Assembly: GCA_030246985.1 (NCBI GenBank)
Contig: CP107246.1
Coordinates: 1-64,000 of the forward strand
Source of the DNA: Candidatus Nitricoxidivorans perseverans
Lineage (GTDB): Bacteria; Pseudomonadota; Gammaproteobacteria; Burkholderiales; Rhodocyclaceae
Length of the DNA stretch: 64,000 nucleotides
Reading direction: 5' to 3'
The notes below the pieces were generated by a model. It was not told the DNA's origin. It was given only the letters and a program-made list of their open reading frames with translations, and searched no databases. Position numbers and translations under genes: made by a program. This document shows positions 40,884 to 52,785 of the stretch, piece by piece (the first letter of the stretch is position 1; every line of letters starts with the position of its first letter).

Positions 40884-42176
40884 ATGACGCCACCGGAAAT
40901 GACCTCTGCCTCCCTGCTGCTGTGGATCGTGTTGGGGATTACGCTGCAATTGGCCCTATGGCTTGCCATCAGCTTCTGGCGGCATTGGGGTGAGTATCAG
41001 GCGCTGCGCACAGACGCGGGGTCCGGCGGGGGAATGGTCGTTCCCGTTAAAGAGACTTTGCCTTCAGCATCCGAGCCGGCATCTGTAGCGGCGTGGAGTG
41101 GTTTCAGGAATTTTCGGGTTGATCGCAAGGAAATTGAGGACGGTGCACAATCCATCTGCTCGTTTTACCTAGTACCGGAAGACAAGCAGCCACTTCCGGC
41201 ATTCAAGCCAGGTCAATTTCTGACATTTCGTCTCGACGTACCTACGCATGACGGCAAGACAGAGCAGATCACTCGCTGCTATTCCTTGTCCGATGCCCCG
41301 CGCACGGGGTTTTACCGCGTCTCCATCAAGCGCGTACCCGCACCTGCCGGCAGCGCTTATGCACCGGGCCGCTCGTCGAATTACTTTCATGACCACATTC
41401 AGGTTGGTGACCAACTGCAAGTCCGCGCGCCTGGCGGTCACTTCCATATCGACTGCAGTGATGCACCGGTCGTCTTGATCGGTGGCGGCATCGGCATTAC
41501 CCCGGTGCTTTCCATGCTCAACTGGTGCGTGGCCGAGCAGCCTGGCCGGGAAGTCTGGCTTTACTACGGCGTTCGCAACAGCAGCGAACCCATCAAGCGG
41601 TCCCATCTCGAAGCGCTTGCTGCGACTTACCCGAACATCCATCTGCGGCTGTGCTTCAGTGATCCAATGCCGGGCGATCAACTTGGACGTGACTATCACC
41701 ACCAGGGGCGCGTGGATGTCGCGCTATTCAGGGCGGAACTCCCCCTCAAGCCCTACCACTTCTACATCTGCGGTCCGACACCGATGATGGAAAGCCTCGT
41801 CATAGGCTTGGAAGGCTGGGGTGTGCCGAAGAGCCGCATCCACTACGAAGCCTTTGGCCCAGCATCGATCAAGCGCTCGGAAAACACAACAGGCGTTGAA
41901 CCTGTGGTGGCAATACAAAGCGACATCGTCGTCACCTTTGCCAAATCTGGCAAACAGATTCCCTGGCAGCCAGGCACGGGGAGTTTGCTGGATTTTGCCG
42001 AAGCCAATGGAGTAAAGGTTGACTCCAGTTGTCGGGCGGGAAGTTGCGGATGCTGCCAAACGACGATCAAAACAGGAGAAGTGGCTTATGGTCATGCGCC
42101 AGACTTTGATCCCGAACCGGGTAACTGCCTGCTCTGCAGTTGCACCCCGAAGACCAGCGTGACGCTGGAGGCCTGA
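40884..42176 (+). CDS. Membrane-anchored flavin reductase with C-terminal 2Fe-2S ferredoxin domain
   Basis: 430 residues. One N-terminal transmembrane helix (LLLWIVLGITLQLALWLAIS) anchors the protein. A ferredoxin-reductase FAD domain follows (CYSLSDAP for FAD, FRLDVP), then the NAD-binding domain (VLIGGGIGITPVLSMLNW, FYICGPTPMMESL). The C-terminal plant-type ferredoxin has CRAGSCGCC (CX4CX2C) and a fourth Cys in NCLLCSC. It would pass electrons from NAD(P)H via FAD to the iron-sulfur centre and on to the membrane cytochromes encoded next, with one base between genes. Homologues include phenol- and toluene-monooxygenase reductases, but no oxygenase is present here. Confidence 0.9.
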   Translation: MTPPEMTSASLLLWIVLGITLQLALWLAISFWRHWGEYQALRTDAGSGGGMVVPVKETLPSASEPASVAAWSGFRNFRVDRKEIEDGAQSICSFYLVPEDKQPLPAFKPGQFLTFRLDVPTHDGKTEQITRCYSLSDAPRTGFYRVSIKRVPAPAGSAYAPGRSSNYFHDHIQVGDQLQVRAPGGHFHIDCSDAPVVLIGGGIGITPVLSMLNWCVAEQPGREVWLYYGVRNSSEPIKRSHLEALAATYPNIHLRLCFSDPMPGDQLGRDYHHQGRVDVALFRAELPLKPYHFYICGPTPMMESLVIGLEGWGVPKSRIHYEAFGPASIKRSENTTGVEPVVAIQSDIVVTFAKSGKQIPWQPGTGSLLDFAEANGVKVDSSCRAGSCGCCQTTIKTGEVAYGHAPDFDPEPGNCLLCSCTPKTSVTLEA

Positions 42177-42177
42177 A

Positions 42178-42768
42178 ATGACGACACCCGGCACCGCCTC
42201 GCTCTGGCGTAACCACATCCTGCCGTTCACGCTTCTGGTGACCCTGCTTGGTGTGGCGACGGTCATTGGCGACTATCTCCTTCATCGCCTCGATCTGGTC
42301 TGGGTGGGGCGCTATCTCGGCATCCCCGGAACCTTGCTGATCATCGGGTCGCTGGTCTACTCCCTGCGCAAACGGAAATACATCGCGACCGGCAACGTCA
42401 AAACCTGGCTCAGCATGCATGAGGTCGGGACGTGGCTCGGCTCCCTGATGGTGCTGATCCATGCGGGGATCCATTTCAATGCCATCCTGCCGTGGCTGGC
42501 TACGATCGCCATGGGTATCAACGTCATCAGCGGCATGGTCGGCAAGATGCTGCTGGCGCGTTCGCGCGAGCATATCCAGGCCCAGCGTGAGCATTACCAA
42601 CTGCGCGGCTTGTCCAAAGCGGAGGTCGAGCAGGCGCTGTTCTGGGAGTCGGTGACTTTCGATGCCATGACCAAGTGGCGCAAGGTGCACATACCGATCT
42701 TCATCGTCTTTGCTGTGCTGGCGCTGGGGCACATCATCAGCGTCTTCCTGTTCTGGGGGTGGCAATGA
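42178..42768 (+). CDS. Multi-span membrane protein, cytochrome b-like
   Basis: 196 residues with four or five hydrophobic segments (LPFTLLVTLLGVATVIGDYL, YLGIPGTLLIIGSLVY, GSLMVLIHAGIHFNAILPWL, IFIVFAVLALGHIISVFLFW). His residues at the membrane faces (MHEVG, LIHAGIHF, LGHIIS) could ligate two b-type haems as in ferric-reductase-like or cytochrome b proteins. It lies between the reductase and the eight-haem cytochrome c, overlapping the latter by 4 bases, so it is likely the transmembrane electron carrier of a three-protein conduit. Haem binding is inferred from the His pattern. Confidence 0.7.
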   Translation: MTTPGTASLWRNHILPFTLLVTLLGVATVIGDYLLHRLDLVWVGRYLGIPGTLLIIGSLVYSLRKRKYIATGNVKTWLSMHEVGTWLGSLMVLIHAGIHFNAILPWLATIAMGINVISGMVGKMLLARSREHIQAQREHYQLRGLSKAEVEQALFWESVTFDAMTKWRKVHIPIFIVFAVLALGHIISVFLFWGWQ

Positions 42769-43514
42769 GCAAGACCCTCAAACTCGTCCTGGCGGCCAAC
42801 CTGATTGTGCTGGCCATTCTGGCATTCGTTTATCCCCATTTGATGGTCGGACCCGGCAAGCTGATTCCCGGCCACAGCAAGCTCGAAACGGATTGCTTTG
42901 CCTGTCATGCCCCCTTTGTCGGTAGCGCCACCGATCGCTGCACGACCTGTCACAAGCCGGAAGAGATCGGCAAGTTGACGACGCTCGGGCAGTCGATCCA
43001 GAAGCCGCTGACCAGGACACCCTTCCATCAGGAGCTGCTCAAGCAGGATTGCCTTGCCTGCCACAGCGATCATGCCGGGGTGAAGCGTTTCCGTACTACA
43101 AGCCGGTTTAACCATGCTTTGCTCCAGGCGGACGCACGCAAGGAATGTCAGTCCTGTCACAAGTCACCCAAAGACTCGCTCCATCAGCAGATCACCGGGA
43201 ACTGCAGCCAGTGCCATACCCAGGAGAAATGGGTACCGGCGACCTTCGATCACGACAAGTATTTCATCCTGGACCGGGATCACAACGTGAAATGCGCGAC
43301 CTGCCACGAGCGCAACGACTACAGCCGCTATACCTGCTACGGCTGCCATGAGCACTCACCCGAGAAGATCCGGCGCGAGCATATCGAGGAAGGGGTTCGC
43401 GATTTCAAGAACTGTGTGGAATGCCACCGCAGTGCCGATGAACACGATATCCAGATGCCGGGACGTGGGCGAGAGCGCGAGAGAGGACATGGTCGGGAAC
43501 GAGATGATGACTGA
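42765..43514 (+). CDS. Eight-haem c-type cytochrome
   Basis: 249 residues with an N-terminal signal anchor (LKLVLAANLIVLAILAFVYP). It contains eight CxxCH haem-attachment motifs: CFACH, CTTCH, CLACH, CQSCH, CSQCH, CATCH, CYGCH and CVECH, consistent with the cytochrome c3/c7 type families. It would act in the periplasm or at the membrane face as an electron wire or reductase. The C-terminus is highly charged (GRERERGHGRERDDD). It is the last gene of the redox operon and slightly overlaps arfB. The electron acceptor is not evident: no active-site motif of nitrite, hydroxylamine or tetrathionate reductases can be seen by eye. Confidence 0.88.
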   Translation: MSKTLKLVLAANLIVLAILAFVYPHLMVGPGKLIPGHSKLETDCFACHAPFVGSATDRCTTCHKPEEIGKLTTLGQSIQKPLTRTPFHQELLKQDCLACHSDHAGVKRFRTTSRFNHALLQADARKECQSCHKSPKDSLHQQITGNCSQCHTQEKWVPATFDHDKYFILDRDHNVKCATCHERNDYSRYTCYGCHEHSPEKIRREHIEEGVRDFKNCVECHRSADEHDIQMPGRGRERERGHGRERDDD

Positions 43515-43920
43515 CCGTCGCTTCGCCATCCCGCCGGAAGAGGTCGAAATCACCGCGGTTCGCGCGCAGGGTGCCGGTGGGCAGAACATCAACAAGGTCG
43601 CGAACGCCGTGCATCTGCGCTTCGACATCGCGGCCTCGTCGTTGCCGCAGGCGATTCGCGAACGGCTCATGAGGCTCGGTGACCAGCGCATCAGCAAGGA
43701 TGGCGTGGTCGTCATCAAGGCGCAGGAATTCCGCAGCCTCGGAAAAAACCGCGCCGAAGCCCATCGCCGGCTGCAGGAACTGATCGACAGCGTCGCCGCG
43801 CTGCCAAAGAAACGCCGGCCGACCAAGCCGACCAGGGCTTCCGTCGCGAGGTGGCTCGAAGGCAAGGCGCAACGCGCAACGGTGAAAACGGGCCGGAGGA
43901 AAGTCGACGCCCGGTCATGA
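43504..43920 (+). CDS. arfB: ArfB, alternative ribosome-rescue peptidyl-tRNA hydrolase
   Basis: 138 residues, normal for this family. It contains the GGQ motif in VRAQGAGGQNINKVANAVHL, the release-factor-like catalytic loop that frees peptidyl-tRNA, and a basic C-terminal tail (KKRRPTKPTRASV..) that senses the empty mRNA channel of stalled ribosomes. Two in-frame ATGs (43504, 43507) are possible. It is probably a core housekeeping gene; the overlap of a few bases with the cytochrome gene may indicate read-through transcription from the redox operon. Confidence 0.92.
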   Translation: MMTDRRFAIPPEEVEITAVRAQGAGGQNINKVANAVHLRFDIAASSLPQAIRERLMRLGDQRISKDGVVVIKAQEFRSLGKNRAEAHRRLQELIDSVAALPKKRRPTKPTRASVARWLEGKAQRATVKTGRRKVDARS

Positions 43921-43963
43921 TCTCCCGCACTTGCGGCGACCGCCCTTCCGCCGGACATTGCTG

Positions 43964-43969
43964 TATAAT
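43964..43969 (+). promoter_or_regulatory. -10 box of the tRNA-Arg promoter
   Basis: A perfect TATAAT lies about 15 bases before tRNA-Arg, at a typical distance. The -35 region around 43941 is weak, not unusual for tRNA genes driven by strong discriminator context. Confidence 0.55.
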
Positions 43970-43983
43970 CCGCCACCTCAAAA

Positions 43984-44060
43984 GCGCCCGTAGCTCATCT
44001 GGATAGAGTACTTGGCTACGAACCAAGGGGTAGGGAGTTCGAATCTCTCCGGGCGCGCCA
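43984..44060 (+). tRNA. tRNA-Arg(ACG)
   Basis: The sequence folds into a complete cloverleaf: acceptor GCGCCCG/CGGGCGC, D arm GCTC..GAGT, anticodon stem CTTGG/CCAAG with loop CTACGAA (anticodon ACG), T arm GGGAG-TTCGAAT-CTCTC, and encoded CCA. The start may be off by one base. The 3' CCA is followed by a perfect palindrome. Confidence 0.95.
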
Positions 44061-44065
44061 AACAC

Positions 44066-44093
44066 AAAGGGCCTAGCGTACGCTAGGCCCTTT
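44066..44093. repeat. 28-bp perfect palindrome between two tRNA genes
   Basis: The 14 bases AAAGGGCCTAGCGT are followed by their exact reverse complement ACGCTAGGCCCTTT. As RNA it would make a strong hairpin with almost no loop; it may act as a terminator or processing signal after tRNA-Arg, or as a binding site. Confidence 0.7.
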
Positions 44094-44097
44094 CCGT

Positions 44098-44173
44098 GCC
44101 GGCATAGCTCAGTTGGTAGAGCAACCGCCTTGTAAGCGGTAGGTCACCAGTTCGAATCCGGTTGCCGGCACCA
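44098..44173 (+). tRNA. tRNA-Thr(TGT)
   Basis: Complete 76-base cloverleaf: acceptor GCCGGCA/TGCCGGC, anticodon stem ACCGC/GCGGT with loop CTTGTAA (anticodon TGT), T arm ACCAG-TTCGAAT-CCGGT and encoded CCA at 44171-44173. Confidence 0.96.
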
Positions 44174-44203
44174 CCTTCCGCACGTCGTCGGTAGAATGGC
44201 GGC

Positions 44204-46594
44204 ATGACAGATACCGTCGGCCGTTTCGAGATTCGACGCGAACTGGGCCGCGGCGCGCAGAGCGCCGTCTACCTTGCATGGGACCCGCAACTCCAGCGCG
44301 AGGTGGCGATCAAGACGCTGCATTTCACCTGCGCCGATCCCGAACGGAACGCCGTTCTGCTCGACGAGGCGCGCATGGTCAGCAAGCTGCGCCACGCCAA
44401 TGTGGTGCCGATCTTCGACGCCGGCGAGCAGGACGGCGATCCCTATCTGGTTTTCGAGTACGTCGAGGGGCGCAACCTGCTCGACGTGCTGGCGGAGGAC
44501 GGCCCGATGCCGCCGGCGCGCGCCGCCGACATCATGCGCCAGGTGGCCGATGCCCTGGCCCAGGCCCATGCGCTGGGCATCATCCACCGCGACCTGAAGC
44601 CCTCGAACATCATCCTCGACCGCCAAGGCGTGCCGAGGGTCATGGACTTCGGCATCGCCTCGCGGGTGCCGGAAGCGGGCCGCGAGGACGGCCGGGACCT
44701 GGTCGGCACGCCGTCCTACATGGCGCCGGAATACGTCACCCGGCGCGTCGTCGGCGAGAAGGCGGATGTCTTTGCCGCCGGCCTCGTGCTGCTGGAGATG
44801 CTGACCGGCAAGCGGGTCTTCCAGGGCGGCGGCGCCGAGGCGGTGCTTCGCCGCGTCGCCCACGAGGCGGTGGCGCTGCCCCGGGACGCGGGCATCGACG
44901 ACCGCCTCGGCGACATCATCCTCAAGGCCTGCGCTCCCGATCCGGCAATGCGCCTACCGACGGCGGCGCAAATGCGGCAGGCGCTGGAAGGCTACCTTGG
45001 CGCGAGCCTGGCGCCGCCCGCGGCCAATGAGGGCGGCGAGGCGGGCCCGCAGGGCACGCTCGAATTCCTGCTGCGGCGCATGCGCCACAAGTCCGATTTT
45101 CCGGCGTTGTCCGAATCGGTGTCGGCCATCAACAAGATGACCAACTCCGACCGCGAGAGCATCAACAAGCTTTCCAACACCATCCTCAGGGACTATGCGC
45201 TGACCAACAAAATCCTGCGCCTGGTGAACTCCGCCTACTACCGCCAGGCGGGCGGCGGCAACATCAGCACGGTGTCGCGGGCCGTGATCGTGCTCGGTTT
45301 CGACACCATCCGCAGCATCGCCATCACCGTGCTGCTCTTCGAGCACCTGCAGGACAAGGCCAACGCCCGCGAACTGAAGGAGGCCTTCCTGCGCGCCAAC
45401 CTGGCCGGCCTGCTGGGGCGCGACGCCAGCCGGAAATTCGCCGCCCGCGAGTCCGAGGAAGCCTTCATCTGCGCCCTCTTTCACGGCCTCGGCCAGCTGC
45501 TGGCCCGCTACTATTTCCCGGAGGAAGAGGAGGAAATCCGCAAGATCATGCAGCAGAAGCACGTTTCCGAGGAAGCGGCGGCGAGCCGGGTGCTGGGCAT
45601 CTCCTTCGAGGACCTGGGCATCGGCGTCGCGCGCACTTGGGGCTTCCCGGCGCTGATCGTCAACAGCATGCGCCGCCTGCCCGAGGGCAAGGTCAGGAAG
45701 CCGGTCACCCACGAGGAGGCGCTGCACGTGGTGGCCGGCTTTTCCAATGAGCTGTGTGACCGGATCGCGGGCAGCGCGCCGGAGGACCGGGCGCAGGTGG
45801 TGCAGGCGGTGATGGAACGGTTCTCCGTCAGCATGCAGATCACCGACCGGCAGTTGCAGGCGACCCTGGACAAGTCCCTGGACGAGTTGACGCAGGTGGC
45901 GTCCATCCTGCGGGTGAACCTCAAGCAGAGCGCTTTTGCCCGCCAGGCGCGGGCCTTTGCCGGCGGCAGGGAGGAAGCGAAAGCGGCGGCGGACGATGAC
46001 GAGGCGGTGACGCTGGCCAACACCCTGGGCGGAACGGCGATGCTCGGCGGCGGCGACGAGGCGGCGGCCGCCGTGCCGGAGAACGCCCAGAACGTCCTCG
46101 CCGCCGGCATTCAGGACATCAGCAATTCCCTGGTCGAGGACTTCTCCCTCAACGACCTGCTGCGCATCATCCTGGAGACCATGTACCGGGCCATGGGCTT
46201 CCAGCGGGTGCTGCTCTGCCTCAAGGACGGCAAGAGCCAGCAGATGACCGGCCGCTTCGGCTTCGGTCCCGACACCGGCGAGGTGGCGAAGCGGTTCCGC
46301 TTTCCGCTGGCCCACTCGGCGGACGTGTTCCACCTGGCCGTGGCGAAGGGCGTCGACATCATCATCGCCGACATCGACGACCCGAAGATCGCCGGCAGGA
46401 TTCCCGATTGGTATCGCCGGCAGGTGGCGGCGAAGACCTTCGTCCTCTTCCCTCTCAACCTGAAGGGCAATCCCGTCGCCATGATCTACTGTGACAAGGA
46501 GAAGGCCGGCAGCATCGCCATACCGGAGAACGAGCTGACGCTGCTCAAGACGCTGCGCAATCAGGCGCTGCTGGCGATCAAGCAGTCGGTCTAG
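44204..46594 (+). CDS. Ser/Thr protein kinase with HDOD and GAF domains
   Basis: 796 residues. The kinase domain (about 1-270) has the Gly loop GRGAQSAVYLAWD, VAIKTL (catalytic Lys), IHRDLKPSNIIL near residue 128, DFG and GTPSYMAPE. An HDOD domain follows (about 295-500; FPALSESVSAINKM, IVLGFDTIRSIAIT), then a GAF domain (about 625-790; LNDLLRIILETMYRAMGF). No extracellular part or membrane helix is visible, so it is cytoplasmic. HDOD domains are widespread signalling modules and GAF domains bind small ligands. It opens the signalling cluster and presumably integrates a small-molecule cue with phosphorylation; substrates are unknown. Confidence 0.92.
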   Translation: MTDTVGRFEIRRELGRGAQSAVYLAWDPQLQREVAIKTLHFTCADPERNAVLLDEARMVSKLRHANVVPIFDAGEQDGDPYLVFEYVEGRNLLDVLAEDGPMPPARAADIMRQVADALAQAHALGIIHRDLKPSNIILDRQGVPRVMDFGIASRVPEAGREDGRDLVGTPSYMAPEYVTRRVVGEKADVFAAGLVLLEMLTGKRVFQGGGAEAVLRRVAHEAVALPRDAGIDDRLGDIILKACAPDPAMRLPTAAQMRQALEGYLGASLAPPAANEGGEAGPQGTLEFLLRRMRHKSDFPALSESVSAINKMTNSDRESINKLSNTILRDYALTNKILRLVNSAYYRQAGGGNISTVSRAVIVLGFDTIRSIAITVLLFEHLQDKANARELKEAFLRANLAGLLGRDASRKFAARESEEAFICALFHGLGQLLARYYFPEEEEEIRKIMQQKHVSEEAAASRVLGISFEDLGIGVARTWGFPALIVNSMRRLPEGKVRKPVTHEEALHVVAGFSNELCDRIAGSAPEDRAQVVQAVMERFSVSMQITDRQLQATLDKSLDELTQVASILRVNLKQSAFARQARAFAGGREEAKAAADDDEAVTLANTLGGTAMLGGGDEAAAAVPENAQNVLAAGIQDISNSLVEDFSLNDLLRIILETMYRAMGFQRVLLCLKDGKSQQMTGRFGFGPDTGEVAKRFRFPLAHSADVFHLAVAKGVDIIIADIDDPKIAGRIPDWYRRQVAAKTFVLFPLNLKGNPVAMIYCDKEKAGSIAIPENELTLLKTLRNQALLAIKQSV

Positions 46595-46669
46595 TAAGAT
46601 TCCAAGAGTGCAGTGTGTCGTCGTGTGACCGACCGATCCGTCCGTACCGGAAGCCTTGAGAGGTTCGCC

Positions 46670-48172
46670 ATGAAGCCGATGAAACTATGGTTATGCCTGC
46701 TGGTTATGATGGCGGGGATGGCGGCGCCCGCCATAGCCAAGAACTATGCTCTGCTGTTCGGAAACTCGAACTACTCGATCGGGCGGTTGGACAACCCCGC
46801 CAACGACGCCCAGGACCTGGCCAACGTGCTGCGCTCGATCGGCTTCGACACGACCATCAGGCTCAACCAGGACGGCGACGGCATGAAGAACGCCATCCGC
46901 GAGTTCGGCGAGAAGCTCAAGAACAACGACGGCATCGCCCTGTTCTTCTTCGCCGGCCACGGCGTCCAGGTGAATGGCGAGAACTACCTGCTGCCGGTGG
47001 GCTTCCCGTTCAGAAACGAGCAGGAAGTCGAAAAGAACGCCGTCCAGGCCAACATGGTGCTGCGCTACATGGAGGACTCGAAGAACCGGGTCAACGTGGT
47101 CGTGCTCGACGCCTGCCGCAACAACCCGTTCATCAAGACCCGCTCGCTGAAGACGCGCGGCCTGGCGCCGATGGACGCACCCAGCGGCTCGCTGGTGGCC
47201 TTCTCCACCGCGCCGGGCACCGAGGCCTCCGACGGCTCCGGGCGCAACGGCCTCTACACCAAGCACCTGATGGCCAACATGAAGATGCCGGGCATGACCA
47301 TCGAGCAGGTGTTCAAGCGCACCCGCGAGGGTGTCGAAACCGAGTCGGAAAGGGAGATCGGCCGCAAGCAGAGTCCGCGCGAGGAGAGCAGCCTCAAGGG
47401 CGGCGACATGTACTTCGTGCCGCCGGTGGCGAAGGAGGCCGCCGCCGACCCGGCCGCGGTCGAGCTGGCCTACTGGAACTCCATCGCCAACAGCAGCAAC
47501 ACCGCCGACTTCGAGTCCTACCTCGCCCAGTATCCCAACGGCAAGTTCGTCGATCTGGCGAAAAACCGCCTGGCGGCGGCCAGGACGAAGGTGGCCAGCC
47601 GCAATGAGGCGCGCGCTGTCGGCGACGGCTCCGCCGCGTCGGCCCCTTCTTCCTCCGCGCCCTCCGTCCAGGAGGCGCCGCCGACCCGCGTGGCCATGGC
47701 CAAGTCCGGCGGCGGCATCGCCTCCACCTCCGGTTTCAGCTTCTCGCAGGGGGAGGGCGCGGTGAAGGCGGCCGAGTTCCTGTCCATCGCCTGCCGTGAC
47801 GCCATCCGCAACAAGCGGGTGCGGATCGAGGTGACGGAGAAGGGCAGGAGCGGCGCGCCTTTCCGGCAGGCGCTGGTCGACAAGCTTCAGTCCATCGGGG
47901 TGAAGGTGGCCGCCGCAGGCGGCGCGGCCGACCTCGTCGTCAAGGGCGTCATCGAGACTTCCGCCGGCACGAACCGGATGCTCGGCGTCAACGAAGTGGA
48001 CCTGGAGGCCGAATTCACGCTGCGCCTGCCCTCCGGCAAGACGCTCTCCGCCGCCTCCGCCTCCGGCGGCGCCTTCGCCGGCAACAGCATGAAGGGCGCG
48101 GCCAGGGATGTCTGGGAGGAGAAGAGCGAGGCGGTCGTCGGCAAGCTGTTCCAGGACTACTGCAACCAGTGA
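46670..48172 (+). CDS. Exported caspase-family (C14) protein
   Basis: 500 residues with a signal peptide (LWLCLLVMMAGMAAPAIA). The peptidase C14 domain follows at once: KNYALLFGNSNYSIGRLDNP, FFFAGHGVQVNGENYLLPV with catalytic His97, and VVLDACRNNPF with catalytic Cys149, so a protease with both catalytic residues intact. A Ser/Pro/Ala-rich linker (about residues 320-360) leads to a C-terminal beta-rich domain, ADLVVKGVIET..., perhaps a binding domain. Such metacaspase-like proteins usually cleave after Arg or Lys. Its periplasmic location and neighbouring kinase suggest a signalling-linked protease; the target is unknown. Confidence 0.87.
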   Translation: MKPMKLWLCLLVMMAGMAAPAIAKNYALLFGNSNYSIGRLDNPANDAQDLANVLRSIGFDTTIRLNQDGDGMKNAIREFGEKLKNNDGIALFFFAGHGVQVNGENYLLPVGFPFRNEQEVEKNAVQANMVLRYMEDSKNRVNVVVLDACRNNPFIKTRSLKTRGLAPMDAPSGSLVAFSTAPGTEASDGSGRNGLYTKHLMANMKMPGMTIEQVFKRTREGVETESEREIGRKQSPREESSLKGGDMYFVPPVAKEAAADPAAVELAYWNSIANSSNTADFESYLAQYPNGKFVDLAKNRLAAARTKVASRNEARAVGDGSAASAPSSSAPSVQEAPPTRVAMAKSGGGIASTSGFSFSQGEGAVKAAEFLSIACRDAIRNKRVRIEVTEKGRSGAPFRQALVDKLQSIGVKVAAAGGAADLVVKGVIETSAGTNRMLGVNEVDLEAEFTLRLPSGKTLSAASASGGAFAGNSMKGAARDVWEEKSEAVVGKLFQDYCNQ

Positions 48173-48706
48173 ACAAGGCCTTCATCAGGGAGTCCGATCC
48201 GGACGAAGAGGACCGCGAGGAGGCGGTCGCGCTGCCGCCAGGCACCCGGAACTACATGACCGCCGCGGGACACCGCCACATGAAGGAGGAACTTGCACGC
48301 CTAGTCAAGGTCGAGCGGCCGAATCTCGTGCAGGTGGTGTCCTGGGCCGCCGGCAACGGCGACCGTTCCGAGAACGGCGACTACATCTACGGCAAGAAGC
48401 GGCTGCGCGAGATCGACCGGCGCATCCGCTTCCTGATGAAGCGGCTGGACGGCGCCGTCGTCGTCGAGCCGGCCGAGCGCGAGAATACTGGCCAAGTTTT
48501 CTTCGGCGCCACGGTCACGATTGCGGATACGGATGGTCGCGAGGCCGTCTACCAGATCGTCGGCATCGACGAGGCCGATGCCGGCCAGGGGCGGATCAGC
48601 TGGGTGTCGCCGCTGGCCAGGGCCCTGCTGAAGGCGAGAGAAGGGGATGTGGTGCAATTCCGGAGTCCGGCCGGGCCGTGCGAAATGGAAATCGTCGAGG
48701 TCCGCT

Positions 48707-48714
<8 letters not shown>
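48169..48714 (+). CDS. greB: Transcription elongation factor GreB
   Basis: 181 residues from a GTG overlapping the caspase stop. The coiled-coil N-domain (MTAAGHRHMKEELARLV ... ERPNLVQVVSWAAGNGDRSE) carries the acidic GDRSENGDY tip that reaches the polymerase active site. The C-terminal FKBP-like domain has VFFGATVTIAD and ISWVSPLARALLKAREGD. GreB stimulates cleavage of backtracked transcripts. The acidic N-terminal extension (SDPDEEDREEA) and lack of the shorter GreA pattern favour GreB. It is a housekeeping gene enclosed within the signalling cluster. Confidence 0.92.
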
Positions 48715-51402
<2,688 letters not shown>

Positions 51403-51406
<4 letters not shown>

Positions 51407-52785
51407 GCGAACCCGAACAACCGAAACTCACCCTGCTGTTCGTCGACGACGAGGCCAGCATCCTGTCGTCGCTGCGCCGCCTGTTCCGGCAGCACGGGTA
51501 CAACATCCTGACCGCCGAGAGCGGGGCCCAGGGCCTGGAAGTCCTGGAGAAGGAAACCGTCGACCTCGTGGTGTCCGATATGCGCATGCCGGAGATGGAC
51601 GGCGCGAAGTTCCTCGAAGAGGTGCGCCTGCGCTGGCCGCACGTGGTGCGCATCCTGCTGACCGGCTACGCCGACGTCACCTCGACCATCGCCGCCATCA
51701 ACCGCGGCGAAATCTACCGCTACATCGCCAAGCCCTGGGACGACAACGACATCGTCCTGACGGTGCGCGAAGCGCTCGAGCACAAGCGCCTGGAATCCGA
51801 GAACCTCCGCCTGCTGGCCCTGACGCAGCGCCAGAACGAGGAGCTGAAGGAGCTCAACGCCAGCCTCGAGCAGAAGGTGGCCGAGCGCACGGCCGAGCTT
51901 CGGCAGACCCTGGCTTCCCTCGACCAGGCCCACAAGGAACTGAAGAAGGGCTTCATGGCGACGGTGCGGATATTCTCCGGCCTGATCGAACTGCGCGGCG
52001 GCAAGCTGGCCGGCCACTCGCGCCGCGTCGCCGAGCATGCCCGCGACCTGGCTCGCGCCCTTGGCCTGGACGAGGCCGAGCAGCAGGACGTGTTCCTGGC
52101 GGCGCTGCTGCACGACATCGGCAAGATCAGCCTGCCCGACGCCCTGCTGGAGCGGCCCTTCACCGCGCTGTCGCCGCAGGAGAAGGTCGACTTCATGCGC
52201 CACCCGGTCCGGGGGCAGCAGGTGCTGATGGGCGTCGAACAATTGATGGGTGCGGGCAGGCTCATCCGCCACCACCACGAAAGCATGGACGGCAGCGGCT
52301 ATCCCGACCGGCTGGCGGGGCTGGCGATTCCCATGGGCGCCCGCATCCTGGCCGTGGCCAACGACTACGACGCCCTGCAGATGGGAACACTGATCCTGCA
52401 AGCCCTCGGCCCGTCGCAGGCGCTGGAGTTCATCGTCAGGAACCGCGGCCATCGTTACGATCCGCGGGTGGTCGATGCGTTCAAGGATATCCTGCGGGAA
52501 GACATATCGGGAATGCCCGAGCGCGGCGCGGGCGCTTCGGTGCTGCGCAGCGCGGCCGAGGAGGATTCGCTGATCGCACGGCGGCGATTCAGAAGCGTGC
52601 CGATGACCTCGGATAGGCTGAAGGAGGGCATGGTGCTAAGCCGCGACCTCATGCATCACGAGGGCTACCTGCTGCTGTCGCAGGGGCATCGGCTCGACGA
52701 ATCGCTCATCAAGCAGTTGAAGGAAATCGAGGTGATCGGCGAGCGGCCGCTCACGGTGCATATCCGCATAGAGGAGAGGTCATGA
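51403..52785 (+). CDS. Response regulator with HD-GYP domain
   Basis: 460 residues. A receiver domain (Asp59 in VSDMRMPEMDG, KPWDDND) is joined by a coiled coil (LEQKVAERTAELRQTLASLD) to an HD-GYP domain: LLHDIGKISLPDALLERP and RHHHESMDGSGYPDRLAGLA, here with DGSGYP rather than the plain GYP. Such domains hydrolyse cyclic di-GMP. The C-terminal 80 residues form another small domain. It is the partner of the kinase immediately upstream. The receiver motif LLTGYADVTSTIAAINRGEI is nearly the same as in three other receivers of the cluster, implying duplication. Confidence 0.92.
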
